Shown here: positions 47,160 to 59,087 of the stretch, one piece after another
How the letters are laid out: every line of letters starts with the position of its first letter
How positions within the stretch are numbered: position 1 is the first letter of the stretch
DNA from: Nymphaea colorata
Lineage: Eukaryota > Streptophyta > Magnoliopsida > Nymphaeales > Nymphaeaceae
Length of the DNA: 64,000 nt
Direction: 5' to 3'
NCBI RefSeq assembly: GCF_008831285.2
Contig: NC_045140.1
Span: forward strand, 8,428,505-8,492,504
Notes under the pieces: model-generated
What the model was told of the DNA's origin: nothing
Database searches by the model: none
Seen by the model: only the letters and a program-made list of their open reading frames with translations
Made by a program: the position numbers and the translations under genes

Positions 47160-47700
47160 AAAGACTATGATAGTTTGATCTTAGATTGGAAGGGCCTGTA
47201 AAAGAAGGACTAGAAGATCTACTAAAGGCCAAATTTATTCGAACCATCGATTATCTCGAGTAGTTAGCTAACATTGCGGTTGTCCTTAAAAAGAATGGCA
47301 AGGTCAGGTGATGCATCGACTTTTGATACCTGAATAAAGCTACACCAAAAAATGATTACCTTCTTCCAAACATCGATTTATTGGTAGACAATACTGCTGG
47401 TCATGTCATATTCTTTTTTATGGATAGATATTTAAAATACAATCAAATCAAACCAAGGATCAGCCCAAAACTGCCTTTACCACACACCTTGGGGCATCTT
47501 CTATTACATAGTAATGCTATTTGGATTAAAGAATGCTAGAGCAACTTATTAGAAGACCATGACTGCCATCTTCTATGACCAAATGCACAAATTCATGTAT
47601 GTATATATTTATGACATCTTAATCAAGTTTAAGGCAACAAACAATCACATTGAAACTCTAACCCAAGTGAATACAAGCTTCATTTAAATCCTTAAAAGTG
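47160..47700 (+). pseudogene. reverse transcriptase relic
   Basis: Readable pieces include ANIAVVLKKNGKVR, LNKATPKNDYLLPNIDLLVD, NTAGHVIFFFMDRYLKYNQI and a shifted IWIKEC region where the family has GLKNAG. These are the finger and palm blocks of Ty3/gypsy reverse transcriptase. The catalytic YVDD is not intact (the region reads as HVCIYL with a stop). Several stops and at least two frameshifts make it inactive. Confidence 0.85.
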
Positions 47701-48449
47701 TGTGTTTGAAGTTGATTCTGGTAAACTCTTAGGTTTCATGGTCAGTAAAAGGGGATTGAGATAGATCCTACCAAAGCTAAAGCAATCATCGATATGCCAC
47801 TGCCCATTAATATCAAAGAGCTATGAAGTTTAGCAGGTTGAATCCAGCCTATCAGATCATTCATTTTCCATCTAGTCATGAGATGCAAACCATTCAACTA
47901 ATCGTTAAGAAAACATGTCAAATTTGAATGGGGTATCGAATGCCAACAATCATTAGAAAATGTCAAGAAGTACCTTTTAAATTTGTCAATCTTAAATCTC
48001 TTGGTGCTGGGTAGACAATTGCTACTTTACATCACAATAAATAAGTCAGCATGTGTCTGTTCCTAACATGGTATTGAGGAAGAAATTCACATCGAGCATG
48101 TAATATATTATGTCACCAAAACTTTTATCCAATATGAAAAGAAGTACTCACTCATAAAAAAAACTTGTCTAGCACTGGTTTGGATGTGTCAGAAATTGAG
48201 ACATTATTTATTAATTTGTGATGTCAAAATACTCCCTAAGCTAAATCTCTTAAGTGTATTTTGAAGTAGTCATTCCTTAATTGGTGCGTCACCAAGTAGC
48301 AACTTTTGTTGATGCATTATGATCTTGAATATGTGTCCTAAAAGTTAATCAAATGACAAACAATTGCGGATCAGTTAGTAGATTTTTCATAGCATGAATA
48401 AATCAAAACAGACAATGAGTTTCCTAATCAGCACGTGTTAAAATAGAAA

Positions 48450-48844
48450 GTGGCTATGATATGGAAGATGTTCTTTGATGGATCTAAAAAAGTGATGGGA
48501 GCAAGTATAGTCGTTGTGCTTATCTCTTTTGAAGATGAAATGATTTCATACTCTTTAAAACATGACTTTCCATATATCCATAACATGACTGCATATGAGG
48601 CCCTCATACAAGGACTTTGTTCTTTGTTAAGTTTTCAAATAAAGAAGGTGCATACTTTCAGCGACTCTCAGTTTATCATCAATTAAGTGAATGGAGAGTA
48701 GCAAGTTAAAGATGAAAAATTGATATCATATCAAGAGATCTTTGCTTCCTGAATCTGTTTGTTTGAAGAAGTGCAGCTAGCTTACTTGAAAAGAAAATGC
48801 AACCCTATTGTGGACAGCCTCGTGAGCTTAGGATCCACTATCTC
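48450..48844 (+). pseudogene. RNase H relic, cut by the hAT insertion
   Basis: WKMFFDGSKKVMGAS is the first catalytic Asp block, NMTAYEALIQGL the Glu block and FSDSQFIIN the second Asp block of Ty3/gypsy RNase H. A stop follows at about 48686. Coding similarity continues to the Leu-Gly-Ser-Thr stretch just before the hAT target site. Confidence 0.85.
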
Positions 48845-49364
48845 CTTTTGGGTAGGGTTACGCAACGAGTTGAGCCAACTCATGCTTGACTAGAACTCGC
48901 TCAAAAAAGCTGAGATCGAACTCGACTCATTTATAAATGAGCTGAGTTCGAGCTTACACTTAAACTTGAATGATAAGCAAGTCGAGTTTGAGTTGCAAGA
49001 ACTCAACTTGTTTAAACTCGACTAAACTCGCTACTTAAAACCAGTTGAATCACATAAACCGGTTCACCAATTCAAGCAAAACTGGTTCATCGATTTAGGG
49101 CAAAAACACTTCACTATTTACCAGGCAATCGACCCCTTTCTTTCCAACTGCTCTCTCTCTCTTCTGTCGACCACCTTTCTAGTTCCCTCACCACCGCATG
49201 GCCGCACAAACACGACAACACCACCATCCAGCCCACCGACATTCGTTGGTCTTTCTCTCAAACCTTCATCTTGATCCCACCCATCGGCCATCGCATTGGC
49301 CTCTCTTTGATTCTCTGTCACACAGTGACAATGCTCTTTGCTGGTTTTGGACGGACCCAACCAA

Positions 49365-49365
<1 letters not shown>

Positions 49366-49444
<79 letters not shown>
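49366..49444. repeat. (CT)n(TA)n compound microsatellite
   Basis: About 16 CT units run directly into about 23 TA units, inside the hAT element. Frames across it give Ser/Leu and Tyr/Ile runs and are not genes. Confidence 0.95.
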
Positions 49445-49446
<2 letters not shown>

Positions 49447-50143
49447 TGCTGACTCTGATGTCACCCATCACCTTTCTCTCTCTTAGATTGCCCTCTGTTG
49501 CTCCGCCAATTCGAGATTTGGGATTGCTTGTAAAAGGTATGACTAGAGAGATACTCTACTTCTACTTCTATCTATTGTTGCATCTCAATATGAAATCATC
49601 ATATCATGGTCCTCTTTTTTGTTGATCTGAAGATTCCTGAACTAAATCTTACTGTTTTTTCTCAAACTAGTATTTGTACTAGTAATTATAATACCTGAAA
49701 TTGTCCAAGTTTTTTGTTGTAAAGAATCGAAGCTTATTGTGGTAGTGATGTCAAAAGGCAAGAAGTTTGTATTTGAGACCATCCTAAACAAAACAAATGA
49801 ATCTAAAATTTGTTCACTCTGCTGGTTTGTGTTGTAATTTTTTTTTGTCGTGGCTTGTGGCTGAATTGTTCTCTCTCAAAATCTGTTTTCATTATGCTGT
49901 TTTCATTATGATTTTTACTGTTATTGTAGCTTTTTATTGCGTGTAATTTTTTTATCTGTTGCATTTGTTGGGGTTTATGCTACATTTATTTTAAATGCAA
50001 TTGATCTTCCTTTCCTTTTTCTTCATTTTTATATGGATCATGTATTAAAACTGTACAAGAATACTCACACTATTAAAATCCTTATAGCTCTTATTTCAAG
50101 GTTATATGTGATTTTCGATGGCTATTGGAAACCATTGGCATAG

Positions 50144-50211
50144 GAGGTTTCAGATTTTTGAATGCATTATTCCCATCTGCCACACGTAAATATGCTCTAT
50201 TAGTGGATGAG
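50144..50211 (+). pseudogene. exon-like segment inside the second hAT element
   Basis: 68 nt are bounded by GCATAG and GATGAG/GTACGG, open in one frame, and encode FRFLNALFPSATRKYALLVD. It is unlike transposase and could be a captured host exon. Neighbouring DNA at 49480-49535 and 50960-51060 also has splice-like borders. The donor is not recognised; a chance open stretch cannot be excluded. Confidence 0.25.
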
Positions 50212-51427
50212 GTACGGAGAGACCCTACTCAACTTGTAGTTACCTCAGTTATGTTTTTTTTTTAATATTCACGTGCATGATTTTGTTATCTGTGATTTTG
50301 AACAATAACACTTTTATTGCATGATGAATTTTTTTGAATTTTCTTACTTCTTGGGCACATTAATTTCAATCAATGAACATTTGTCAAATACATTGGTGGT
50401 CAATGTTGGACTTCCACGCAAGTTAATATTCTTTGGTTGTTTTTCCATCTTTGATAGGATCTGCACCCGTTTGTACTCTATTGAGAACATCCTATTGAGT
50501 CATTTTTTGCAAGTATTGGCTATGGTGAAGTTCACTCAGTTTTATAGTTGCAATGATGGTATTCTACTCTTATTTTGCATTATGTTCTATGCTTAATATT
50601 AACACAATGAAATAGTTTTGTGTTCTCTTCTGGTTTGTTCATAGCACAAGAAAATATTTTAGAGATGAATTACCTAATATTCATCAAACTAAAAGTTTGA
50701 TTTGGACTTTTGTGGTGTTGAAACTTGTTGTTATTATGCTTGTTAGTATTAATAATGTAGTTTTATTGCCAACTAGTTTGGTAATATATAGTGTTAAAAT
50801 TGGTCTTCTTCTAGTTTCTTGAACTGTGTTTTAAACTTGATCAATAATATATTAGATTAAAACATGTCTTCATTTTTAATTTGTGTAAGTACCTTGAATC
50901 CTCACTTTTATCTTTTATGCTAACATTTTAATTTTTTTTGTTGATTGTCAATTGTCTTAGGTTCTACTGTAAAAAGGAGATTCATGGGAGTTTAGCATGT
51001 CCAACTGCGTTCTTCTGCTTCATAAGAATGTATTGCCATGCAGCCATCTTATCTATCTGTGTGAAAGGATGGCCTTTTTTTCTTTCTCGTACCAATTATC
51101 TGTACACAGCTATTGGAGACTCAGTTATTTCTATGAAACACTATATAGTGGTATATTTAGACACAGTGATTAAAGCTTGGAGTAGGACGACTGATTGTTG
51201 AATGCTGAATCATTTCAAGCGAGTGAAATGAGTTGATAAGTTAATTGAGTTGAGTTAAAACAAGTTAAGTTAAACAACATGACATAAACAGATTAAATGA
51301 GTTGACCTTGAGCTCAATGTTGTGTAGCCGAGTGGAGCTCGAGCATGTTATATGAAGCTCAAATCGAGCTCGAGTTTTTGGAGTTGAGTGGAGCTCGACT
51401 CGGCTCATGTGTAGCCCTACTTTTGAG

Positions 51428-52060
51428 CTAATGAAACAATTCGTTCTTTTTGAAATTGAAAAATTAGAGGCTCATCATATCATATCCAAGATGGAAATAT
51501 ACCTTGGTAGCATGATATCAAAAGTTACATTGAGAATGGAAAATTCTCAACTAGAATGCCTAAAAAAGAATAAAAAACAATTCAACATATGTCAGCAAGG
51601 TACTTTATTCTTGCAGAAGTGCTATATAGACAAGGATTTAGTACTTAATACTTTTAGTGTCTTGATGAGAATGAGACAAAGGAAGTCATCAAAGAGGCAC
51701 ATCAAGGATACTGTGGAGGTCATGTTGGTTACCAAATCCTTACCAAGCAAATAGTTCGTGCATAATATTACTGACCTAATATGCAAAAAGATTGTTACCA
51801 ATTTGTCAAAAGATGTAAGTAGTTGCTCCTACAATCCATGCACTGGCCTCTCACTTGTATTCTATAACATATCATTGTCCCTTTTCAATGTGGGCATTTG
51901 ACGTAGTCAGATCATTATTCCATACAGCTTCTAACGATCATAAGTATTTCCTCATTGCAACAGACTATTTTACGAAATGGGTAGAAGCCGTGATACTCAG
52001 GATAAGGGAAGGACAACGTGTAGTGTCTTTCACCCACAAGAATCTTCTGTGTAGATTCAA
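51428..52060 (+). pseudogene. integrase relic of Ty3/gypsy element
   Basis: A frame directly after the hAT target duplication reads into the region linking RNase H and integrase. A later frame has PFSMWAFDVVRSLFHTASND and HKYFLIATDYFTKWVEAV, matching the catalytic core of Ty3/gypsy integrase (family pattern W-D-D, then ATDYFTKW). Stops and a frame change separate the parts, and the zinc-binding HHCC module is unreadable. Confidence 0.85.
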
Positions 52061-53041
52061 AATCCCATTCATTAACCCTACTCATGCCCCCAAATGGGTG
52101 TTTGCAAGGTTAAGGGTCAATCCCCTTTGGTCAAAACCTATTAAAAAATAAAAATAATTCAAAAATACTTGAAATTTGCATGAAATCTTGTTAAATTCAA
52201 TTTTTGAGTTTTGCACCAAAACTCTCTAAAAATACCCCTAAAATCTCTCTCTTGGTTATGAGCTAACCCTTGAAGAACTTCTAGAGTTTTTCCATTTGAG
52301 ATTTTGAAAATCTTCCCTTAGCTCTCTCCAATTCTCTTTTTCTCATTTTCTTCTTCCTTATCTTCTTCTTCAACTTTGGGAGCAACCATCTTCTTCAACT
52401 TTTATTTTTCAACGTAGCACAACGAGACCTCTTAGGGAGGCTTCGGGATCGTCCGGAAAAGAAGTTTCATTCTCTAACCACTCTACTTAGAGGTATGTAA
52501 TCAATATCTCAATCATTTTTTTTTCTTTTCTTTCTCTCTTCTTCATCTCCCCATGGTCATACAAAGTAGCTCTAAAAGCCCCTCTCAAGAGCTGTTTTTG
52601 AGTGCACTAGGATCATGAGCAATGTGAAATAAAGCTTCATTTTTATTTCTAACATTGAAATAAGTTTTTTTTTTCTTATTGAATGTGTGCATTGTTTCTG
52701 TTTGAAATGATATTCATGCGTAATTGATTGATTTTAAAATTAATATGTGAATGAACGGTAAGAACAAGTGCTTGGGTTGGGAATTCTTTGTTATTATGTT
52801 GATTTTTGAGGTTGGGATTTGTCCAACTCGAGAAAACCGCTACAAATGTGTACATGTTAAAATTGTTTTTGTGTTTATATAAAAATATTTGGAATCATGT
52901 TTTTAAAAGAATTTCAAAAATAATAATCCTCCTCAATGAGACCTTGAAGACTTAGCCTAAGCTCTTGCATGAGCATACATTCCTCTCCGCCCTATAAAAA
53001 AAATTGAAGTAAAAAATGCTTCATATTATCTCTTGATTTTA

Positions 53042-53045
<4 letters not shown>

Positions 53046-53126
<81 letters not shown>

Positions 53127-53149
53127 TTATTTATTTATTTATTTATTTT
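53046..53149. repeat. (TA)n(ATTT)n microsatellite
   Basis: Some 38 TA units are followed by about seven ATTT units. Confidence 0.95.
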
Positions 53150-53354
53150 ATATACTTTCGTATACGTATATATATATAAATATGTATGTGTATATTTCAC
53201 TTCCTCTCTCTTTTCATTTGATTTGAGATCTTTTTTTATAAATCTTCATATATGTATGTATATACATAAGTATATATATACATATATGTATCTTTCTCTT
53301 TTTCTAAAATATCTTTCTCTCTCTCTTTGATCTAAAATCTTCTCTTATAAGTTT

Positions 53355-53438
<84 letters not shown>
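53355..53438. repeat. (AC)n(AT)n microsatellite
   Basis: About 11 AC units followed by about 31 AT units. Confidence 0.95.
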
Positions 53439-53440
<2 letters not shown>

Positions 53441-56400
53441 CTTTTTTGTTAAAGTATTTCTTGTTTTTCAACATCATTTTCTCTTCTTCTTTCTCTCTAT
53501 TTCTCTTGATTTAAAATTGTTTTTACAAATGATCACATATGTAAGTGCATCTACATATATGGATACATATACATATATCATTTTCTCTAAAATCATTCTC
53601 TTTCTCTTTTTCTTACATTCTTTTTTTCATCCAAATATCTCTTTTCTAAGACCTAAATTTTAATTTTCATCTAGCGACTTCATCAAAAGTAAAACTCAAG
53701 TAATGTCTCAATATTAAAGTCAAGTTTGAAGGTCTACAGCCCTATTCCATTTTCAAAAACATTTTTTTTAAATAACATTTATAATAAAATTTATGAAGAA
53801 ATATGTAAATAATGTAAAAAATCTACATGTACGTGATGATAGGTATGCTATTAGATGAATGTCATGGTAAGAATGGACAATTTATTTTTCAAGCATATGG
53901 AATAAAATTCATTCATGCATTAATATTCACTTGTGAAATTCACGAATAATCACAAGCACTTTTCTAATAAAACTTAAGCAAAATGAGATGGAGGTTTAGG
54001 TAGGTAGTAACCAAATTAGAGCAAAATCTTAAATTTACTTAAAATCTTAAGAGAACACTAAATTGATTCCAAAAGCATATTGGTTTCTAAAAATTTTCAA
54101 ATGATATTTGCAAAGATTTCTTGCTTCCAAAGTCTCCCAAAACAAAATAATTTAACTTCCCAAATGATACTTAAGGCTTTTTCATTCAAAAGTTTTTGAA
54201 ACATCAATTTTCAACATTATTTCTAAGTACCACCACAATAGATTTAAAGTGAGGAACATGTTCAAGTAAAAATGAAATGCATCAAGAGTAAGCATAGTGT
54301 TTGCGTCTCCAAAATCTATTTTGGTTTTTGGAGTGCTTAAAAAAAATTAGGTTTTATTTTGAAATGAGAAAGAAAAGAGACTCGCTCGTCGGTATGAAGT
54401 TTGGTCATTCCTAACACCTTTATTGAGGGGCAATCCGACCAGAAACTAGCCTATTGCTTTGCACAATTTGAAATGTTATCCTAATCCTATATGCATGTGG
54501 ACTCAAGTCTAAATAATTTTTTTTAAAAATATTGACACAAATTTTGAAATGATTAAAGTATGGTTTGGTTTAAAAAAAATAATAGTGTCCTAAGGTCTGG
54601 AACTATGGCCTTAAGGGTTAATGAACCATTAATAATTGGTAACTTTAGAAACTTGAGATTGAATTGTTAAAATAGCCAAATAGTATAGAAAACTAATTAT
54701 TTAAAAGCAACACTAATAAGATCATTTGAGTTCTTCAAATATTGTCACTAAAACTCAAATAAATGATAACTTATATTTCAAGATAGTTTTGAAAATCAAA
54801 GCTTCCAACTTGTTTGACGAAATATGATTAAGAACATACTTGTAAATTACTTATTTTGCAAAACATAACTTCAACTTGTAATGCTCTACAAGCAACTTTT
54901 TCAAGTTTTGTTTGAAAAATAAGATATCAAAATAGATAGACGATAACCATAGTTCTTGTTCATTATAGGGTCAAAGAGAGAGATTTTGCAATATTACAAA
55001 TATCAAAATAATACGTTGAAGGAGTGAAGATTTGATATTTAAAGCAAGAAAATATTTTAATTTGTAGGGGTGTTTCCCTTAAATCTTCAGTTTCAAGTTT
55101 TTTCCTTAATTTGATTATTACTCATTTAGACTTGATCTTGTCTTACTTACGTTTCTTAGAGATGTGCTTGTAAGCATTCATGAGTCTCATAAGTGAATGT
55201 ATATGCATGATTACAGAAATTCTATATACATAACAAAAAAAGAAACCATTCTTACCATAACATACATTTATGGAGCAACGAAAAAGAAAATTTTGATGGA
55301 AATTAATAAAAGTAAGATTTCATCTAGCAACTCACTCAATAGTGTATTGAAAAATATAAGTGGTTCAATGGAAAGCTAGAAGAATGTTTAAGAAAAATAT
55401 GAAATATGGTTTGCAATTTGAAAAATCGAAAATGACATGCTCAATGTAAATTAACATGTACATCAATCGTGTTTGGATGCTTTCTAAGTTGGACATGTCC
55501 CAACCTCAAAATGTTAAAAATAAAAAAATAGCTCACTCTAAATCATGACATCGTAATACACATCCCCATACAATCAAACCATCAAAATAAAGAATTAAAT
55601 AAAAAAATGAAAAGATAGATACATGATGACAGAGAACGAGAGAAAGAGAAAAATAAAAATACATATAAAAAAATAAATATGAAAGATGGAGAGAAAAATA
55701 AAGATGTTTGAAAGAGAAAGAATTAAATGAGAGAGAAATGAAAGGAGGAATAAAAAAGCGAAAAATAAAGATGAGAAATTAAAATGAGTGAAACACAAGT
55801 TAAAAAGGGATAAACGTGTTAAAAGAAATGAAGAAACTAGTTAAAATACAAAAAAGATAATTTAAAAAAAAGAGGAAAAAAAGATTTTCAGGAAAACATT
55901 TGCCTTGGTCATGCTCTTAGAGCCTCAAGGAAGATCCTTAGTTTCGGAGAGACTTTAGACCTTCATCGGTTTGTTATGAAGAAAAGAGACAAGAAAATGG
56001 TAGAAAGAAAAGTTATAAATACATTTAAAGAAAAGATTTAGTATAAAGGCGGTTCCTTAGCTCTTCCAAGTAAAGAGAACTCCTTGATGGTAGCTTGACC
56101 GGATTAAAGATGCTCCTCAAAAGTTCATTACAAGCTCTTCTAAGGTTTTCTCTTGATGAAAATGAAGGTTTGGAGTTGAAGATTAGGAGAACCAAATAAG
56201 AAAAATTGAACAAGAAGAAGAGGAGAAAGAAGAAAAGAAGAGGAAATCTAGAAGATGAGAGAGAAGGCTCAAAGGCTTGAAAAGATGATGAATTTTTCTA
56301 TGTTCAATTAGACAAATGAGGAGGTATTTACAGAAGAAAGATGCTCAAGAGCATTGTGGACTTTTTCAAGATGAAATTAGTCATTGATTAGTCATTATTG

Positions 56401-56879
56401 GCTTAAAATAACTTAAAAACACTAAGATGGTCAAAACGGTCTAAAAATAGGTTAATTGGAGGGTGACTATGCCAGGGGGCAGGCTACCCACCCAAGGCTC
56501 ACCCAGCCTAGGCCTGGTCCGGTCCATTGGCAGACCTCAATAGGACGAGCTGGCCCGCCACAGCCCTATTTTGGCCTGTGTTGGCCGGCCACGAGCTAGG
56601 CCTGGCCGGCTAGGTCCGTACCTGGCCTCGCCAGGTCGTACTTGGCCGGGCCAGGCTAGGCTTGGTTAGTTTGCTTTGTTGGTTGTGGGTCTCACAAAGG
56701 GTACTTTGGTATTCTTTTTGTAAAAAAATATGGTTATTTTTTAAAAAAGAAAGGATATTTCAAGAAAACCAAGGGCATTTTAAGAAATTCAATAATATTT
56801 TCAGAAAATCAATGGTATTTTGGAAATGTTGAATTAGAAATTATTGACATTTTGAAAATGATCATAATGTCTCCGTACT

Positions 56880-57800
56880 TCGACTAGGAATGATCTGTGA
56901 CTTGTATTTGGATCTGAAAATGGATTTAGCTCTCGGATTTGGAGCCAAATTCAAATAAAAAATTTAGAATGGAACAAAAATAATATATTTGGATTTGGAC
57001 CTTGAATTTAGATCTAAAACTCATATTTGGTTCTGAATCTCATATCATGGGATTGGATCTAAATTTGAATCTAAATTAAGAATTTAGAACCGAACAATGA
57101 TATAGATCTAGACTTTGGATCTTGGGTTCGGATCGGTTTGAATTGATACAAATTGGGATCAAATGAGTCTCAAATTGATATTTGGATCAACGTCTAGATC
57201 TAAAGTTATGTTGTGGATCCAGTTTTAGAATTTGGAATTGCTTATGGATCCATCTTGTATGTGGTTTGTATCTAGGGATCTGAGGCTAGTATTTAGATCC
57301 ACATTTAGATCTAGGGCTCTATTTTGAATATGGATATGGACTTTGGATTTGGGTTTGGTTCTAAGGATTTGTTTTACTCTTTTATATGAGTTTTTGAACC
57401 AGATCCCAGTTTGAACGCTAGAATAAGTCTAAATTGAGATTGAGTTTTGTATCCAAAGTCTGAACTTGGATCCAAATAAGTTTCAAATATCGTTGATAAT
57501 TGAATAAAATAAAAACTTGACCATAATTAAGAAAAATTGAAGTGTTTGAAGCCGAAAACCCTTGAAGGTTGTCATAAAATTATAACCGAAAACCCTTGAA
57601 GGTTGTCATAAAATTATAACGAGATATTTGGAAAATGCTAAATATAGAATTTTGAAAAATTTGAGGTGATTACGTATAACCATTGAATTAGTTATCCTGA
57701 ATAAAGGCACCGAAAATGACCAACTCTCTACCGATGGGCAAATTCATTTTTCTCTATTTTCAAAACAAAACCTTATTTTTCTGAAATACCTAAAAACCAA
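56880..57800 (-). repeat. retroelement non-coding repeat (right, inverted copy)
   Basis: In reverse complement this has, in order, a GGTTTTGTTTTGAAAATAGA and GGTCATTTTCGGTGCCTTTA block (like 54340-54430), then TAATCACCTCAAATTTTTC and the AATCCAAATCC satellite (like 44978-45480). The shared components in two orientations show separate insertions or an inversion of the same family. Confidence 0.5.
57552..57619. repeat. perfect 34-bp tandem duplication
   Basis: The unit starts CCGAAAACCCTTGAAGG and is repeated twice without change. It is recent compared with its diverged surroundings. Confidence 0.9.
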
Positions 57801-59087
57801 AAATAAAATTGAAATGCAAACAAGAATACAACCAGCTCGTGCAACCTAAAGCTTGATATACCCAGGTTGAAACATAAAAGTCGGTACACCTAGGACTTGG
57901 TTTTTAATTTAGTTTGAATGCCAAAACTCAATTTGCAACTAGATTTTATGGAAAACAAAGAGAGTCAAAACATGACCATTTTTTCAGACCACAAAATTGG
58001 CCTTGGCAGTCAACAGAGAAGAAAAGTAGAGTTTTCTCACCGCTGATCCATGACTGTTTAGGACCGGGTTATCAGAAAGCCGTTCTGAAACAAATAGTAC
58101 ATAATGAGGATGGCTTCACTCAAACTTGTGGGGGGACCTTAGCACTTAAAAGACATTCTTCACCCCTGCCACGCGCGTCAACAACAGCTTAAAAGAATAA
58201 GCTTTATGGTTTAACTAATCCTATAGTCGAAAAGTGAGATCATAATTTTTGTTTTCTTAACACAAATCTTGTAGTTTCTAGTCATTGTAAACTAGCCCCC
58301 GATTTAAACTACGTACCTTTCTCCAATTTTTCCTCTTAGCTCAAGCTAGATATTCAATTACGTCAAGTCGAATAAGATAACTATTCCCTTCCCATCAAAT
58401 GTGAACAGATGACAATTTATTTATTTTTAGTGATAAACTGCTGTGCATAAAATCCATGTCTAGTTACCAAAACACAAAGAAGTAAACGTGAACAGATAGC
58501 ACGAACAGTTACACTTGGAGTGCAACACTGACACATACAAGTCCCGTGTCTTGCTGCAAAAATACAAAGTTGACGTCGTATTCCAAAGCAAACATAACAG
58601 AACTCTGGAAAAACAAATAATCTAGTGCCTAGCCACTTCTGCAAAAGGATAGCAAGGACAAGAAAACATTGATCTGATTCAGATAGGTGTACACTGGGCC
58701 AGTTACCTTTGGAGATGCATCAGCATGCTGACTCCAAATAAAAAATTTCACACAAGCAACAAACTTAATAACAAAACTACCATCATCACTAGTGGACGGC
58801 AATCAATCAGATTATATGTTGAAAACAGTCATTGTCCTATCACTATCATCTTCTGGAATTGCTTAGGTAGCATCGTAGGTACATTGTCTGGAGCGTCTAA
58901 GAATTTTGGCAGCAACAAAGGCATAAATCTGATCCCCAAATAGCTGAGATGATGTCCACTAAGATCGCTGGTGGGACTGCTATCCGAGTCAGGTTTTATA
59001 TGCAGAATATCTAGACCACGCTTCAAGCAAGACATTGGAAATGTACATATCTCACAAAGTATCTACAGATGAACATAGACTGAAGAA
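57801..59087. other. 3' flank of the Rab-GAP gene
   Basis: No convincing gene; frames under 95 codons are unremarkable. The part nearest 59087 should hold the minus-strand 3' UTR. Confidence 0.5.

Larger units (their letters stand above)
48845..51427 (+). mobile_element. 2.57-kb hAT element inserted into the gypsy element, 8-bp TSD
   Basis: The element is 48853-51419. It starts TAGGGTTACGCAACGAG and ends with the inverse of TAGGGCTACACATGAG. Target duplications CTTTTGGG (48845-48852) and CTTTTGAG (51420-51427) agree at 7 of 8. Subterminal arrays of GAGTTGAG, GAGCTCGAG and ACTCGACT words occur at both ends. The gypsy polyprotein resumes exactly at the right duplication. No transposase was recognised, so it is non-autonomous. 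The interior holds a CT/TA microsatellite and exon-like segments. Confidence 0.88.
45723..52060 (+). mobile_element. decayed Ty3/gypsy retrotransposon, split by a hAT element
   Basis: On one strand, in canonical Ty3/gypsy order, lie gag-like, aspartic protease, reverse transcriptase, RNase H and integrase relics. All carry stops and frameshifts. The polyprotein is interrupted at 48845-51427 by a hAT insertion with target duplications. LTRs and the primer binding site were not confidently found, so the outer limits are only those of the coding relics. Confidence 0.88.
52061..57551. other. non-coding retroelement-derived and AT-rich DNA
   Basis: No gene. 52140-52500 is a pyrimidine-rich leader-like stretch resembling, in inverse, 55990-56340. 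54320-54440 (+) matches the inverse of 57670-57800. 56470-56670 is a GC-rich island of GGCCTGGCCGGC-type words in AT-rich surroundings. It looks like overlapping, oppositely oriented LTR or leader fragments of one retroelement family. Confidence 0.5.

Noticed and set aside
56470..56670. GC-rich island as a possible fifth TAGGCCTGGGCATC-family hAT element
   Set aside because: It contains CTAGGCCTGG-type words but no paired inverted ends or target duplication; it lies inside retroelement-derived DNA.
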